The notes below the pieces were generated by a model that was not told the DNA's origin, ran no database searches, and was given only the letters and a program-made list of their open reading frames with translations. The position numbers and the translations under genes are program-made. Of a stretch of 64,000 nucleotides of DNA, positions 46,872 to 55,996 are shown in pieces. The DNA is from Desmonostoc muscorum LEGE 12446 (lineage in GTDB: Bacteria; Cyanobacteriota; Cyanobacteriia; Cyanobacteriales; Nostocaceae): positions 682,001 to 746,000 of the forward strand of contig NZ_JADEXS020000001.1 in assembly GCF_015207005.2 (NCBI RefSeq), read 5' to 3'. Every line of letters starts with the position of its first letter. Positions within the stretch are counted from its first letter, which is position 1.

Positions 46872-47507
46872 TTAAGGATTGTAATTGTTAGTTCGAGGGG
46901 CATGAACTCCAGTAACAGCTCCCATCAGTGCAGCAGCTAAACCCAACAATGAACCAAATACAAACCACCACAAAGCTCTGGAAGTTGCAGCAGCAATTTG
47001 ACGGGCTTCTTCGGCAGTTACATTCGGTACGTTTCGCGGCACTGGAGTACCGGGTTGTTGTGCTTGATTGATAACTTGCCCAGCATTAGAAGCAGCAATA
47101 CCAAAAGCACCGGATACTCCGCTTGCTAATAACCAAGAGCTAATTGCTAAAGTCGTAGCCCAAAAGATTGCACCGTTAAGCAACGCTGTATTGCGATTCA
47201 TCGGCCCACTGGCGCGGGTTGTTACCCAACCACCTACGAATAAAGATATTAACAAACCAATGGTTGACCAAAATCCGACATTACCTGCAATATCTGGTGT
47301 AATTGATCTAGGCGCTCCCGATCTTGCAATACTGGTTGCTCCAATTGCTCCAAACAAAGCACTGAGAATTAGTTGAGTAGCTAAAGCAACTAATACACCA
47401 GAAATTATTGGACCCCAGCGAACACGATCGTGGTATTCAGTTACTCTACCAACTACTGTAGACTCAGGGGGAATAACATCATCACCTACTCGATTTACGT
47501 ATGCCAT
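46872..47507 (-). CDS. Predicted four-helix membrane protein
   Basis: 211 residues with four hydrophobic segments: RWGPIISGVLVALATQLILS, GFWSTIGLLISLFVGGWV, LLNGAIFWATTLAISSWLLA and ALWWFVFGSLLGLAAALMGA. The N-terminal tail (VGDDVIPPESTVVGRVTEYHDR) and the loop between helices 3 and 4 are soluble. No enzyme motif is visible. Family not recognised beyond general similarity to small stress-associated membrane proteins; function unknown. Confidence 0.7.
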   Translation of the reverse strand: MAYVNRVGDDVIPPESTVVGRVTEYHDRVRWGPIISGVLVALATQLILSALFGAIGATSIARSGAPRSITPDIAGNVGFWSTIGLLISLFVGGWVTTRASGPMNRNTALLNGAIFWATTLAISSWLLASGVSGAFGIAASNAGQVINQAQQPGTPVPRNVPNVTAEEARQIAAATSRALWWFVFGSLLGLAAALMGAVTGVHAPRTNNYNP

Positions 47508-48459
47508 AGTCTATTTTCTCGCTTGCGAATTCAGCAAAATTATTTTGTCTCAGATATATTTATGGCTATGCTTATGATTAAAATTAAATTACTAATTATG
47601 TATTTTAATCTCTATCAAGAGAAATAAATATTCTCTCTATCTTCAGCGGGAATCAATTGTTACTTTTGCAACTTGGGATGTGTTAAGGTAATTTATTATG
47701 AAATTTTATTAATATATTAATATTTATTAATTGATTTGAAAATTAATAATTATAAAAAGGAGTCAGAATGGGCTACGCCCCGCTGCGCTAACAGAATTCA
47801 GAATACTCTACCCATGTACCCTTACAGGGAAGCAAGCTACACGCAGCGTCCCGTAGGGAAGGGGTAGAGTTTTAAATGAGTGAAAAAAATTTAATACTAG
47901 TTTCGCGCCACTTGCGGGCAAGGTTTTAAACCAATATTCATTACCCAGTCGTACAGAATTCATACTGAATTCTGACTCCTGAATTCTGAATTCTGTTCAA
48001 TAAACCAATACGTTTGGGTTAAGGGTTAATGGTGTCGATAATTGGTCTAGAGAAGACGCGATAAATCGCGTCTCTACATGAGGGTTTTGTTGCTCATTAT
48101 GAACTGTATTGAATTATAAACATTGAAAACAACATTCCTGACTTGTCTAAGAGGATGTTTGAAAAGTCATGATTGATGTATCAAATATTTTTTACCCCAC
48201 CCTAACCCTCCCCTTGTTAAGGGGAGGGAACTGGATTTCCTGTTTCCCCCCTTTATAAGGGGGGATTAAGGGGGGTAATTCGAGTTGTGTATACACCGTA
48301 AGCCCTTTTTAAGGGGGGTTAGGGGGGATCTAAAAGTATCTAAGGTCACAGCGAAATACTTTTCAAACAACCTCTCAAAAGTCGGGGATGTTGTTTTTCA
48401 CAAATTTAGAATTGTGACTACTTTTTATTAACCTTTTGTGGAATACACACAAGTCTGAG
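47508..48459. other. 952-bp intergenic region rich in dispersed repeats
   Basis: Contains the hairpin segment GGGCTACGCCCCGCTGCGC (47770-47788, with near-copies at about 32425 and inverted at about 45505), GAATTCTGAATTC-type repeats (47965-47997), a GTAGAGACGCG palindrome (48053-48077) and the foldback element at 48151-48374. No gene seen. Confidence 0.6.
48151..48374. mobile_element. 224-bp foldback (MITE-like) element
   Basis: GAGGATGTTTGAAAAGT (48151-48167) and ACTTTTCAAACAACCTC (48358-48374) are inverted repeats with one mismatch. Inside are CCCCTTTATAAGGGGGG-type runs and no gene. Shortened ends of the same type (AAGAGGATGT, CAAACAACCTCTT) flank 62400-62467. Confidence 0.7.
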
Positions 48460-48786
48460 TTAACGTATTCTCACAGCAGTACCTGTAGCAGTAATCAGCA
48501 TTAAAACTCCTGATTGGTCAACATTGATTGTGCCAGTATCAATTTCAATTCCGATTACAGCGTTTGCTCCTAAACGTTGCGCTCGTTGTTCTAATTCATC
48601 TAGTGCTTTGCGTTGACCCTGTTCAAATAAACGTTCGTAACTGCCAGTGCGTCCACCAACAATATCCCGAATACCGGCTATAAAATCTCGCAAAAAATTG
48701 CTACCATAGACCACTTCTGCTGTCACAATACCCAAATATGATTCGATAACGGCTCCTTGAATCACATCAGTGGTAGTTATAATCAT
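48460..48786 (-). CDS. YbjQ/UPF0145-family protein
   Basis: 108 residues, the family's typical size. The pattern TTTDVIQGAVIESYLGIVTAEVVYGSNF, then ALDELEQRAQRLGANAVIGIEIDTG matches YbjQ (heavy-metal-binding domain family). Structure known as a pentamer in other bacteria, function not established. Monocistronic. Confidence 0.9.
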   Translation of the reverse strand: MIITTTDVIQGAVIESYLGIVTAEVVYGSNFLRDFIAGIRDIVGGRTGSYERLFEQGQRKALDELEQRAQRLGANAVIGIEIDTGTINVDQSGVLMLITATGTAVRIR

Positions 48787-49475
48787 AAATTAGCCTCATG
48801 AATATTATATATGTTGATGTTTATGAAGTAGATGGACATAACATAATTAAACTAGCGATTACAAGTAATTTATACCTAGACAATTAGCTTGTGTTGTAGA
48901 GAGGTTTGATAAATACACCTCACGCAATTAAAAAAAGCGATCGCCATTCTACTAAGAGAGTATTGTCTAACTACAAACAGGAATTTCCGGAACATTTTGC
49001 TTGTTGCATTGATCTTATCGTGTAATGACCAAAAAAGGATGTAAACGCCTGGATATTAGTTTACTAAAATTAGTATTAAGGACTAAAGATTTGAGCAAAT
49101 TTGATACAGACTCAGCAAGTTATTAAATAAAATAACAAACGGGTATGAATGTTCAACTCTCTCTAATATTGCTGCATCGCCTATTGATGATTAACTCAAA
49201 TATTTGTTAGTTTTTTAACTAATACGTATAAGCACTGAGAAAAAAGTGTTATTTTTTCTATTCTACAGATTTATCTGTAGAATAATTGCCTTTGCTCATT
49301 GAGAGCTTACACTCCACCATTCAGTAAAAACTCTGTTATGTACTCCTGATTATGAAGGAAAGAGCAAATGAACTATTAACATCTTAATCAATGCGAAAAA
49401 ATACAGTTTTCAAAAGTCCACATTTTTGTTTTAATGTACAAGAAAAAAGTCCTCTAAAATTTCAGGAAATTTACT
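48787..49475. other. 689-bp intergenic region
   Basis: AT-rich, with a GCGATCGC site and a perfect 24-bp palindrome at 49260-49283 (ATTCTACAGAT, two bases, then the complement). No supported gene. The TPR gene's promoter should be near 49380-49460. Confidence 0.4.
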
Positions 49476-50156
49476 GTGTACAAGCCTACATCATTTGTGT
49501 TTAGTGTGGTGTTACTAGGATGTTTTGCCTTTACGATGCCTGCACCGACTCAGGCTCAGGTGTTAATGGCACAAACTAAAAACCCAGAGTTAAAGCAACT
49601 GCTAGAGGAAGGACGGAGGTTAGTAGACGCTGGTGATTATGGAGGTGCGATCGCAGTTTATCAACAAGCAGGTAGGCTAGATCCCAAGAATGCTAAGATT
49701 CATTCAGGTATTGGCTACTTATACGCTCAACAAGGAAATTATCAAGCGGCATTAACGGCTTATCGTAAGGCGATCGCTATCAACCCTAACAATAGTGATT
49801 TTTATTACGCTGTCGGTTACATCAAAGCCAACTTGGGAGACACCGCCGGCGCCAAAGAAGGTTACCGTCGTGCCATACAACTGAACCGTAACAATGTTAA
49901 TGCCTACTTAGGCTTAGCTGTAACCCAATCTCGTCTAGGAGATTATAGTGCAGCTAGCTGGGCATACGAACAAGCACTGAGCTTAGATAAAAATAATGCC
50001 CAAACTTATGAATTAATGGGTTCGATGTATAAACAGCGACGGCAAGCCAAACAAGCCAACACCGCCCTTCAAAAAGCCCGTGACTTGTATAAACGGCGCA
50101 ATGACTTAGATGGCGTAGACAGAGTAGAAGCCATGCTGCGGCAGTTAGGGGGATGA
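49476..50156 (+). CDS. Secreted tetratricopeptide-repeat protein
   Basis: 226 residues from a GTG at 49476 preceded by AGGA. Signal peptide FVFSVVLLGCFAFTMPAPTQAQ, then about four TPRs: YGGAIAVYQQAGRLDPKNAKIHSGIGYLYAQ, GNYQAALTAYRKAIAINPNNSDFYYAVGYI, DTAGAKEGYRRAIQLNRNNVNAYLGLAVTQ, DYSAASWAYEQALSLDKNNAQTYELMGSMY. Likely periplasmic or lumenal scaffold. Convergent with the ABC ATPase, only 2 bp between stops. Confidence 0.87.
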   Translation: MYKPTSFVFSVVLLGCFAFTMPAPTQAQVLMAQTKNPELKQLLEEGRRLVDAGDYGGAIAVYQQAGRLDPKNAKIHSGIGYLYAQQGNYQAALTAYRKAIAINPNNSDFYYAVGYIKANLGDTAGAKEGYRRAIQLNRNNVNAYLGLAVTQSRLGDYSAASWAYEQALSLDKNNAQTYELMGSMYKQRRQAKQANTALQKARDLYKRRNDLDGVDRVEAMLRQLGG

Positions 50157-50158
50157 GA

Positions 50159-51061
50159 TTAATCTAACTGGCGTCCCGTTAATTCCACAAAAATATCTTC
50201 CAGGTTAGAGGGACGCACCATCATTCCGGTTTTATCGGGCTGTTCATTCAAGTAGATATTTGCTTCTTCCAATGAAGGGAAAAATAAATATTCCCAAGCA
50301 AGGGCGCTGTCACTTCCTACTTCAGATAAACCTAATTGCTTCATCACCAAGCCTTCACCGTGAGTAGAACGCAGTTGTTTTAGCGTTCCCAAAGAAATTA
50401 GCTTACCGCCATCCATAATACCGATGCGTCCTGGCTTGGTGGAACCGAAAGCATCGCACAAAAATTCGACCTCATCCATATAATGGGTCGTTAGTAGCAT
50501 TGTCATTCCCTGCTTATTCAAATCTCGAATAATTTCCCAAAGGCGTCGCCTGGTTTGGGGGTCTAGTCCTACCGTTGGTTCATCCAAAAACAACATTTGC
50601 GGTTCATGCAGTAAAGCCCTCGCTATTTGCAACCGTCGTTTCATACCCCCAGACAGGGTTTTGACCAAATCATGACGTTTTTCTGTGAGTTCAACATATT
50701 CTAGCCATTGATTAATTAATTGTTGTCGCTGCGGGTTGCTAATGTGATGTAGTCTCCCATGCAGTTCCATATTTTCCCAAACTGTTAAATCGTTATCTAC
50801 ACTGACTTGCTGCAAGACTACGCCAATACTCTGTTTTGCCAACATTGGTTGGCTGACCACATCATATCCATTTACTTCTATCCGTCCTTGGGAGGGTTTG
50901 GTTAGTGTAGTCAGCATCCGAATTGTGGTAGATTTTCCCGCACCGTTGGGGCCAAGTAGAGCAAATATTTCCCCCGCTTCAATTTGGAATGACAGGTCAT
51001 TGACTACAGGTACTTTGTTGTAAAACTTGTAGACGTTTTCTAAGAAGACAGCAGCAGTCAT
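50159..51061 (-). CDS. ABC-2 type transporter ATP-binding protein
   Basis: 300 residues: Walker A LLGPNGAGKSTTIRML, Q-loop VGVVLQQVSVDNDLTV, signature VKTLSGGMKRRLQIARAL, Walker B QMLFLDEPTVGLDPQTRR, H-loop LLTTHYMDEVE. The C-terminal extension GMMVRPSNLEDIFVELTGRQ is typical of DrrA/NatA-like exporters. The permease gene is not next to it within the window, so the substrate is unknown. Confidence 0.93.
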   Translation of the reverse strand: MTAAVFLENVYKFYNKVPVVNDLSFQIEAGEIFALLGPNGAGKSTTIRMLTTLTKPSQGRIEVNGYDVVSQPMLAKQSIGVVLQQVSVDNDLTVWENMELHGRLHHISNPQRQQLINQWLEYVELTEKRHDLVKTLSGGMKRRLQIARALLHEPQMLFLDEPTVGLDPQTRRRLWEIIRDLNKQGMTMLLTTHYMDEVEFLCDAFGSTKPGRIGIMDGGKLISLGTLKQLRSTHGEGLVMKQLGLSEVGSDSALAWEYLFFPSLEEANIYLNEQPDKTGMMVRPSNLEDIFVELTGRQLD

Positions 51062-51555
51062 GGTAATTTTGCCCCGATTAAAAATTTCAAATCACCCAGT
51101 TTTGATGGTCGCAACTAGAATTCAGAATTAAAATAGGCTCTGTGCCTAGATACCAGATATACAGCATTTTTCAGGTACATGAAGTACATCGGTAGGGGCA
51201 TAATACCATCGCAATGGACTTCGCCTCCCTGCTTGCATAGGTGTACAGACAAACGATCCTAAAGGACTTCCAAATGAAGAGAGCAGGGGGAGCAGGGGGA
51301 GCAGGGGGAGCTGGCGTTGCAGGGGGAGCAGGGGGATTAAACTAAGCCACCCACTTTCTTGTGGGGTTTCAACCTACCTTGCGATGATGCGGATTTTTTC
51401 GCCCACTAGGGGCGAGGTTTTGAACCTTGACTTTTTTCATAAAAAACATTCAATTTTTCTTGTGGGGTGGACATCTTGTCCGCCCTAAGCATTGGGCGGG
51501 CGAGACGCCCACCCCACAGGTAGTAGTTATTTATTTCTTGGTAATCTCTAACGTC
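51062..51555. other. Intergenic region with repeats
   Basis: Contains GCAGGGGGA tandem units (51284-51336) and a long imperfect foldback at 51461-51518 (TGTGGGGTGG ... CCACCCCACA). No gene supported. Confidence 0.55.
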
Positions 51556-51558
51556 AAA

Positions 51559-51843
51559 GTAGCAAATGCTGTCGCTAAAATAACAAATGCTGTCGCCAAA
51601 ATAAAAATGCGACCGCAAAAATAAAAATGCGACCGCAAAAATAACAAATGCTGTCGCCGAAATAAAAATGCGACCGCAAAAATAACAAATGCTGTCGCCA
51701 AAATAAAAATGCGACCGCAAAAATAACAAATGCTGTCGCCGAAATAAAAATGCGACCGCAAAAATAACAAATGCTGTCGCCGAAATAAAAATGCGACCGC
51801 CGAAATAACAAATGCTGTCGCCGAAGTAGCAAATCTACTCACC
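51559..51843. repeat. Minisatellite of about 14 alternating 20/21-bp units
   Basis: Two related units alternate: AACAAATGCTGTCGCC(G/A)AAAT (21 bp) and AAAAATGCGACCGCAAAAAT (20 bp). About fourteen units follow one another with few differences. Because a pair is 41 bp, the frame shifts each pair, and long open frames exist on the minus strand in all phases; these are artefacts of the repeat, not genes. Confidence 0.88.
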
Positions 51844-51849
51844 GAAATT

Positions 51850-52213
51850 TAGCTCTGTGTCCTCTAGGTCTGAAGTAGTCAAATAAATAACTTATAAACC
51901 ACAGAGGCACAGACAGCGCAGAGAGAAATCAAGAGATTTTATGCATCACGTTCAAAGAGGTACTCTTCTGTATCAAAAACTTGACAAGCACACATAACAC
52001 ATTTTATTGTTTAACGATGTGTTGAAACTCATCGACGCATCTCGCCCGAACCTTAAAAACCGCATAACTTCGTTGACATGCGTCGATGCCTTGTGCAGTA
52101 AGGCTTTCAGGCTACAAAATTGACGAATTTTTGAAGATTTTTTGTCTTCATCAAGAGATGCGTCGATTAGGGGGTCTGAAACCCGCTCGTAGTAAAGTTT
52201 CCAAAAGTTAACT
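51850..52213 (+). promoter_or_regulatory. Probable CRISPR leader region
   Basis: The 5' side of the array as defined by the repeat's GAAAC 3' end. It is AT-rich and carries three copies of a GATGCGTCGAT-type motif: inverted at 52030-52040, direct at 52078-52088 and 52157-52167. The last is followed by TAGGGGGTCTGAAACCCGC (52168-52186) and the array starts 27 bp later. No cas gene is near. The leader call is inference from position and repeat conservation. Confidence 0.55.
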
Positions 52214-52685
52214 CTTTCCGATCACATCGCCCCGAAAGGGGATGGAAACTTTGTTGCCGGAACACCCACAATCGGAAGAAATCCCCTTTCCGATCACATC
52301 GCCCCGAAAGGGGATGGAAACTCATGGCGAAGACCGCCGTCAGCGACACGAGTCCTGCTTTCCGATCACATCGCCCCGAAAGGGGATGGAAACTTTTGTA
52401 AATCAACGTAAGTCCATACTTGACTTTCACTTTCCGATCGCATCGCCCCGAAAGGGGATGGAAACGATGGCTTAATTGAATTTTCAAAGAAGCATATTGG
52501 ACCTTTATGATCGCATCGCCCCGAAAGGGGATGGAAACATTCCAAGCAACACTTTTGTAGCAAAATACATCTTGGCTTTACGATCGCATCGCCCCGAAAG
52601 GGGATGGAAACTCTTTCAATTACTTGTACTTGCATTGGAAATTCTCCGTCTTTACGATCGCATCACCCCGAAAGGGGATGGAAAC
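52214..52685 (+). CRISPR. CRISPR array, leader-proximal part: seven 36-bp repeats, six spacers
   Basis: Repeats start at 52214, 52286, 52358, 52430, 52503, 52576 and 52650, each 36 bp. Repeats begin CTTTCCGATCACATCG (or close variants) and end CCCCGAAAGGGGATGGAAAC, with a CCCC-GAAA-GGGG stem and ATGGAAAC handle. Spacers are 36, 36, 36, 37, 37 and 38 bp. The first three repeats are identical; later ones vary at the 5' part and repeat 7 has CATCACC. Degeneracy to the right and the handle both indicate leftward leader and plus-strand transcription. No cas genes in the window. Confidence 0.97.
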
Positions 52686-52703
52686 TAGAATTCTTCAAAT
52701 TGC

Positions 52704-52708
52704 AGCCC
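52704..52708. repeat. Target duplication AGCCC, left copy
   Basis: AGCCC immediately before the TGT end of the Tn7-like element; identical AGCCC at 56072-56076 immediately after its ACA end. Five bases is the duplication size of Tn7-family elements. Confidence 0.92.
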
Positions 52709-52724
52709 TGTCACTTTACCGACA

Positions 52725-52879
52725 TGATGGCAGTAAAGTGGAAGCAGACGATGGCAGTAAATGCACCTCAAAGGTTGATTACTTCGTGATGTAGAAAATG
52801 CGCTGGCAGAAAATCCATGAAAGAGTGGAAGCAGACGATGGCAGTAAGTATAAAAATGGAAGCACAATCGTGGCAGTAA
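52725..52879 (+). repeat. Left-end TnsB-type binding sites
   Basis: Sites at 52725-52736 (TGATGGCAGTAA, terminal, partial), 52738-52760 and 52825-52847 (both GTGGAAGCAGACGATGGCAG followed by TAA), and 52856-52879 (ATGGAAGCACAATCGTGGCA followed by GTAA). A weaker copy is at 53150-53172 (ATGGAAGTAGGTAGTGTCAG followed by TAA) and a poor one near 53091. All lie on the same strand. Repeated sites of this kind are what TnsB binds in Tn7-family ends; binding here is inferred. Confidence 0.8.
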
Positions 52880-52981
52880 GTATGTGCCACCAGTAAAAAT
52901 CAAGAAAACCCTTATGTATCAACGGTTGTTAGGTTTACTGTATAAAAGCATTTACCCTACTTTAGGAGTGAGAATGTGAAT

Positions 52982-53095
52982 ATGGAAGTAGAAAATGCCG
53001 ATGACATCAGTAGCAATGCGGTAAAAATAGCAGATAATATCATATACAAATACTGGGAAAAAACCAATTTTAATGATTGTTTATTCAGACTGTAG
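52982..53095 (+). CDS. Possible small ORF in the transposon left end
   Basis: 37 residues (MEVENADDISSNAVKIADNI, then IYKYWEKTNFNDCLFRL). AGGAG at 52964-52968 is 13 nt before the ATG, rather far. It sits among TnsB-type sites, so it may be a chance frame. No family recognised. Confidence 0.2.
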   Translation: MEVENADDISSNAVKIADNIIYKYWEKTNFNDCLFRL

Positions 53096-53266
53096 AAAGC
53101 AGGAAATAGCAGTCCAGGCAAAGGTTGTAAAGACTAATAGGATGGTTTTATGGAAGTAGGTAGTGTCAGTAAGTAGAAAGAATTAACGATTCTTAAATTT
53201 TGGAAGAAAAATATTGGCTTAAATATAAGTATGCAATTAAGGTAGAAATTGCATACCGAGGTAGCA

Positions 53267-54079
53267 ATGTTGACAGAAGGTGAGTTTAGCTCATGGTCTG
53301 CATCACTCTCATTGTCATCACAGCAGTATGGAATGATTCAAAGTATACGGAGTTCTCCACCTTCCAGACGAGTCAGGGGAAGGGTTGGGAATGTTGTCGG
53401 GCGATATCCCAGTAAAAAAATGGGAGTGATAATTCAGTTTGAGAGCCACCGGAACGAATTGGCACGAATATATGAAATGGAATATGACCCAGAGGTTTTA
53501 GAATATTACGACCAACCACCAAAAATCAAATTGCAATACTGCTGTTTAAATGGAAGACAAATAGGAGTATTACATACACCAGACTTTTTTGTAATTAGAC
53601 GAGATCAGGCAGGTTGGTCAGAATGTAAAACAGCAGATGAACTGGAAAAATTAGCATCAAAAATGCCAAATCGTTACCAGTCAGATAGTAACGGCAATTG
53701 GCGATGTCCCCCAGGAGAAGAGTTTGCCAAAAATTGGGGATTATATTATCAAGTTTGCTCCGACCAAGAAATTAATTGGAGGAAACAGAGAAATCTCTAT
53801 TTTTTAGAAGATTATTTATCGGATAAATTAGAAGTTCCCACACAAGAGATAGTTGAAACAATCAAAATAATCTCCGCTAGTCCAGGAATAAAATTATCAG
53901 AGTTAATTGCAGCAGGAATCAATGCAGATTACATATATAAATTGATAGCAGACCAAAGGATATATGTGGACTTAGAATCATCCGCGCTATGCTCAGAAGC
54001 AGAAAGAGTGAGTTTTAAAATTCCCTATAAAACCACCAGAGACCAGAAAAATTATTCCCGAAGAAATTCAACCATATGA
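53267..54079 (+). CDS. tnsA: TnsA-like transposon endonuclease
   Basis: 270 residues from the ATG at 53267 (GAGG 5 nt before it). The TnsA restriction-like fold is visible: FESHRNELARIYEMEYDPEVLEYYDQPPKI, then HTPDFFVI (catalytic D) and GWSECKTADELEKLA (E-x-K). A C-terminal winged-helix part follows (IKIISASPGIKLSELIAAGINADYIYKLIADQRIYVDL). TnsA cuts the 5' ends of the element, with TnsB cutting the 3' ends. After about residue 255 the sequence becomes RDQKNYSRRNSTI, which I read as out-of-frame tnsB tail sequence beyond a deletion joint. Confidence 0.88.
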   Translation: MLTEGEFSSWSASLSLSSQQYGMIQSIRSSPPSRRVRGRVGNVVGRYPSKKMGVIIQFESHRNELARIYEMEYDPEVLEYYDQPPKIKLQYCCLNGRQIGVLHTPDFFVIRRDQAGWSECKTADELEKLASKMPNRYQSDSNGNWRCPPGEEFAKNWGLYYQVCSDQEINWRKQRNLYFLEDYLSDKLEVPTQEIVETIKIISASPGIKLSELIAAGINADYIYKLIADQRIYVDLESSALCSEAERVSFKIPYKTTRDQKNYSRRNSTI

Positions 54080-54092
54080 GGAGTTTTGGTAA
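54048..54092 (+). pseudogene. tnsB: tnsB C-terminal remnant
   Basis: In the frame that ends TAA at 54090-54092 the DNA reads KIIPEEIQPYEEFW. This resembles the acidic, aromatic C-terminal tail of TnsB that contacts TnsC, and its stop overlaps the tnsC start as TAATG, the expected tnsB-tnsC coupling. The whole DDE transposase body is missing and the tail is out of frame with tnsA. The joint lies upstream of about 54048; its exact position is not visible. Inference, but strong from the coupling. Confidence 0.65.
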
Positions 54093-54753
54093 TGCATTCT
54101 CCCGCAGGCTTATCCCAAGAGTTATTAACAGCATCTGATGCGGATAAAATAAATTATTTTACTAACTTTACAGTAGTACATCGGCTTTTAAAGCAAGCTT
54201 ATGAAGAATTGTTAGATGCGGTGAACAATCCAGGGGGTGCATCATTAATTTTCTTGTTTGGTCCTACAGGTGTGGGAAAAACAACCCTCTTATCTCAAGT
54301 AATGAAAATCATCTTTGAACAAAACCAAGGTTTAATGATGCAAGATTTAGCATATCTTCCCATTGCGGGAGTAGAAGCGCGTTCTCCAGACAGCGGTTCT
54401 TTTGATTGGAAAGATTACTACAAAAGCGTTTTAATTGCTTTAAGAGAACCATTTGCTGATTATAAGGTTAGAGTATCTAGTAGTCGGGTTTATGCTAGTG
54501 GTAGCGAACAAAAAACAGTAAAAGTTAAGCCTAACCTCGGTGATTTACGAGCTGATGTAGAGTATATATTTAGACAGAGACAGTTAAAAATTTTTCTAGT
54601 TGATGAAGCGCAACGTTTTGCCAAAATAGCTTAAATGAGGAAGTAGCTGACAACCATTCATCGGCAGATTCGGCAACGAAAATCAAACGCCAAAAACACT
54701 ATCCTGGCGAACGAAATCCCAAAAGAGATATTGTTGGAGGTGGAAATGCTTGA
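54092..54753 (+). pseudogene. tnsC: tnsC-like AAA+ ATPase gene with internal deletion and frameshift
   Basis: The ATG at 54092 opens MHSPAGLSQELLTASDADKI, then NFTVVHRLLKQAYEELLDAV, Walker A FLFGPTGVGKTTLLSQV and Walker B LKIFLVDEAQRFAKIA, where a TAA stops it at 54632-54634. Another frame then reads KIKRQKHYPGERNPKRDIVG, a TnsC-like C-terminus, to TGA at 54751-54753. The middle third (sensor and oligomerisation parts) is missing. A 180-residue fragment could be made, but it cannot be a working target-selection ATPase. Confidence 0.82.
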
Positions 54754-55957
54754 TAATCAATTGAACTTAAAACCCCCTTGGTATACTCAACAAATAGATG
54801 TACCACAACGTAGTCATTTATATCCTTTAAAACCACTATTATTAGGAACAGCGTTTACTGAAAGTTTGACCAGCTACATTACACGTTTAGCTGCAACTCA
54901 CCAAATTCCCACAGGAATTTTACTGGCTCAGGAATTAGCCCCTAAAATTAATCGCTATAAAGGACCAAATCCAGATAGTTTATCACAGATATTTTTCCAC
55001 ATCTTTTTTAACCAAACAGGTGCATGGAATGGAACTGGAACTATGGCACTTGAGCCTTTATTAGTTTTACAAAAGCTAACTCAACAGCCTATCTTAAAAT
55101 ATTTAACATTAATACCTTGGTCAAAAGTTGTACCAACTAGAAATCTCTTGCGTAAATATAAGGCTTGGTGTCCGTTATGTTATTCGGAATGGAGCAACAA
55201 TGGTCTTCCACTTTACGAGCCATTAATTTGGTCTATTTCAACAGTTAAAATTTGTTCTAGACATCAGTATCCTTTAATGAATTATTGTCCCAACTGTGGT
55301 CAAAATGTTTACTTGTTAGCTTGGAATACTAAAAATGGATTTTGCTGTAGATGTCATTATTGGTTGGGTACAGCTTGTTCAATGCTAGAATCAAAATTCT
55401 ATCATACCGAAGAAGGAGAATGGCACAATTTTGTTGCCCAACAAGTTGGAGAACTAATTGCTCAAACACCATATTTAATTGAACCACCAAATCGAGAATC
55501 AGTCGCTCTAGCTATAAATAAGTGTATTGATGTTGTGACTCAGGGTAATGCTAAAGCTTTTGCCGAACAAATGCATTTAAGTCTTACTGTTCCTAGAGAT
55601 TGGCGTGTTGGCAATGCATTGCCTCAACTTAATAAACTATTACGTGTATGCTACCGATTATCAATTTCTCTAATTGATGTTTATCTCGGCCGCCTTAATC
55701 TTGATAGCTCTATAGTTTTAAAGGATTTACCATTATCCGAACAATACTCTCAAACTAATCGCCCATTTGATCTAAATAAAGTGCGTTCCTTTTTAGAACT
55801 ACATCAAGAATCTTTTCCACCCCAATCGCTCAAACACCTTGCATTCCAAATTGGTTATGACTCAGCTGATTTGTCCCGACACTTACCCGATTTGTGTCGT
55901 CGAATATCTGCACGTTATAAATTACACACCAAATCTTGTTTAAAACCCCGTGTATAA
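54746..55957 (+). CDS. tniQ: TniQ-family target-selection protein
   Basis: 403 residues from the ATG at 54746, with GGAGG 5 nt before it; an 8-nt overlap with the tnsC remnant stop shows the original coupling. The TniQ N-terminal domain (LLLGTAFTESLTSYITRLAATHQIPTG) is followed by zinc-finger cysteines (KAWCPLCYSEW, VKICSRHQYPLMNYCPNCGQ, GFCCRCHYWLG) and a C-terminal helix-turn-helix-like end (LKHLAFQIGYDSADLSRHLPDLCRRI). TniQ/TnsD proteins bind the target DNA or an effector complex and recruit TnsC. The frame is intact, in contrast to tnsB and tnsC. Confidence 0.9.
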   Translation: MLDNQLNLKPPWYTQQIDVPQRSHLYPLKPLLLGTAFTESLTSYITRLAATHQIPTGILLAQELAPKINRYKGPNPDSLSQIFFHIFFNQTGAWNGTGTMALEPLLVLQKLTQQPILKYLTLIPWSKVVPTRNLLRKYKAWCPLCYSEWSNNGLPLYEPLIWSISTVKICSRHQYPLMNYCPNCGQNVYLLAWNTKNGFCCRCHYWLGTACSMLESKFYHTEEGEWHNFVAQQVGELIAQTPYLIEPPNRESVALAINKCIDVVTQGNAKAFAEQMHLSLTVPRDWRVGNALPQLNKLLRVCYRLSISLIDVYLGRLNLDSSIVLKDLPLSEQYSQTNRPFDLNKVRSFLELHQESFPPQSLKHLAFQIGYDSADLSRHLPDLCRRISARYKLHTKSCLKPRV

Positions 55958-55996
55958 TATTTATGATCTTCCGTGCCTTTATACTTTCTTTCCTTT

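Noticed and set aside
51406..51842. Long minus-strand reading frames with repetitive Phe/Leu/Arg-rich protein
   Set aside because: They arise from a 41-bp tandem repeat open in all phases; composition is that of the repeat and there is no ribosome site.
52167..52703. Reading frames across the CRISPR array on both strands
   Set aside because: Their translations consist of the repeated HPLSGRCDRK or PERGWK-type segments, that is, the CRISPR repeat itself.
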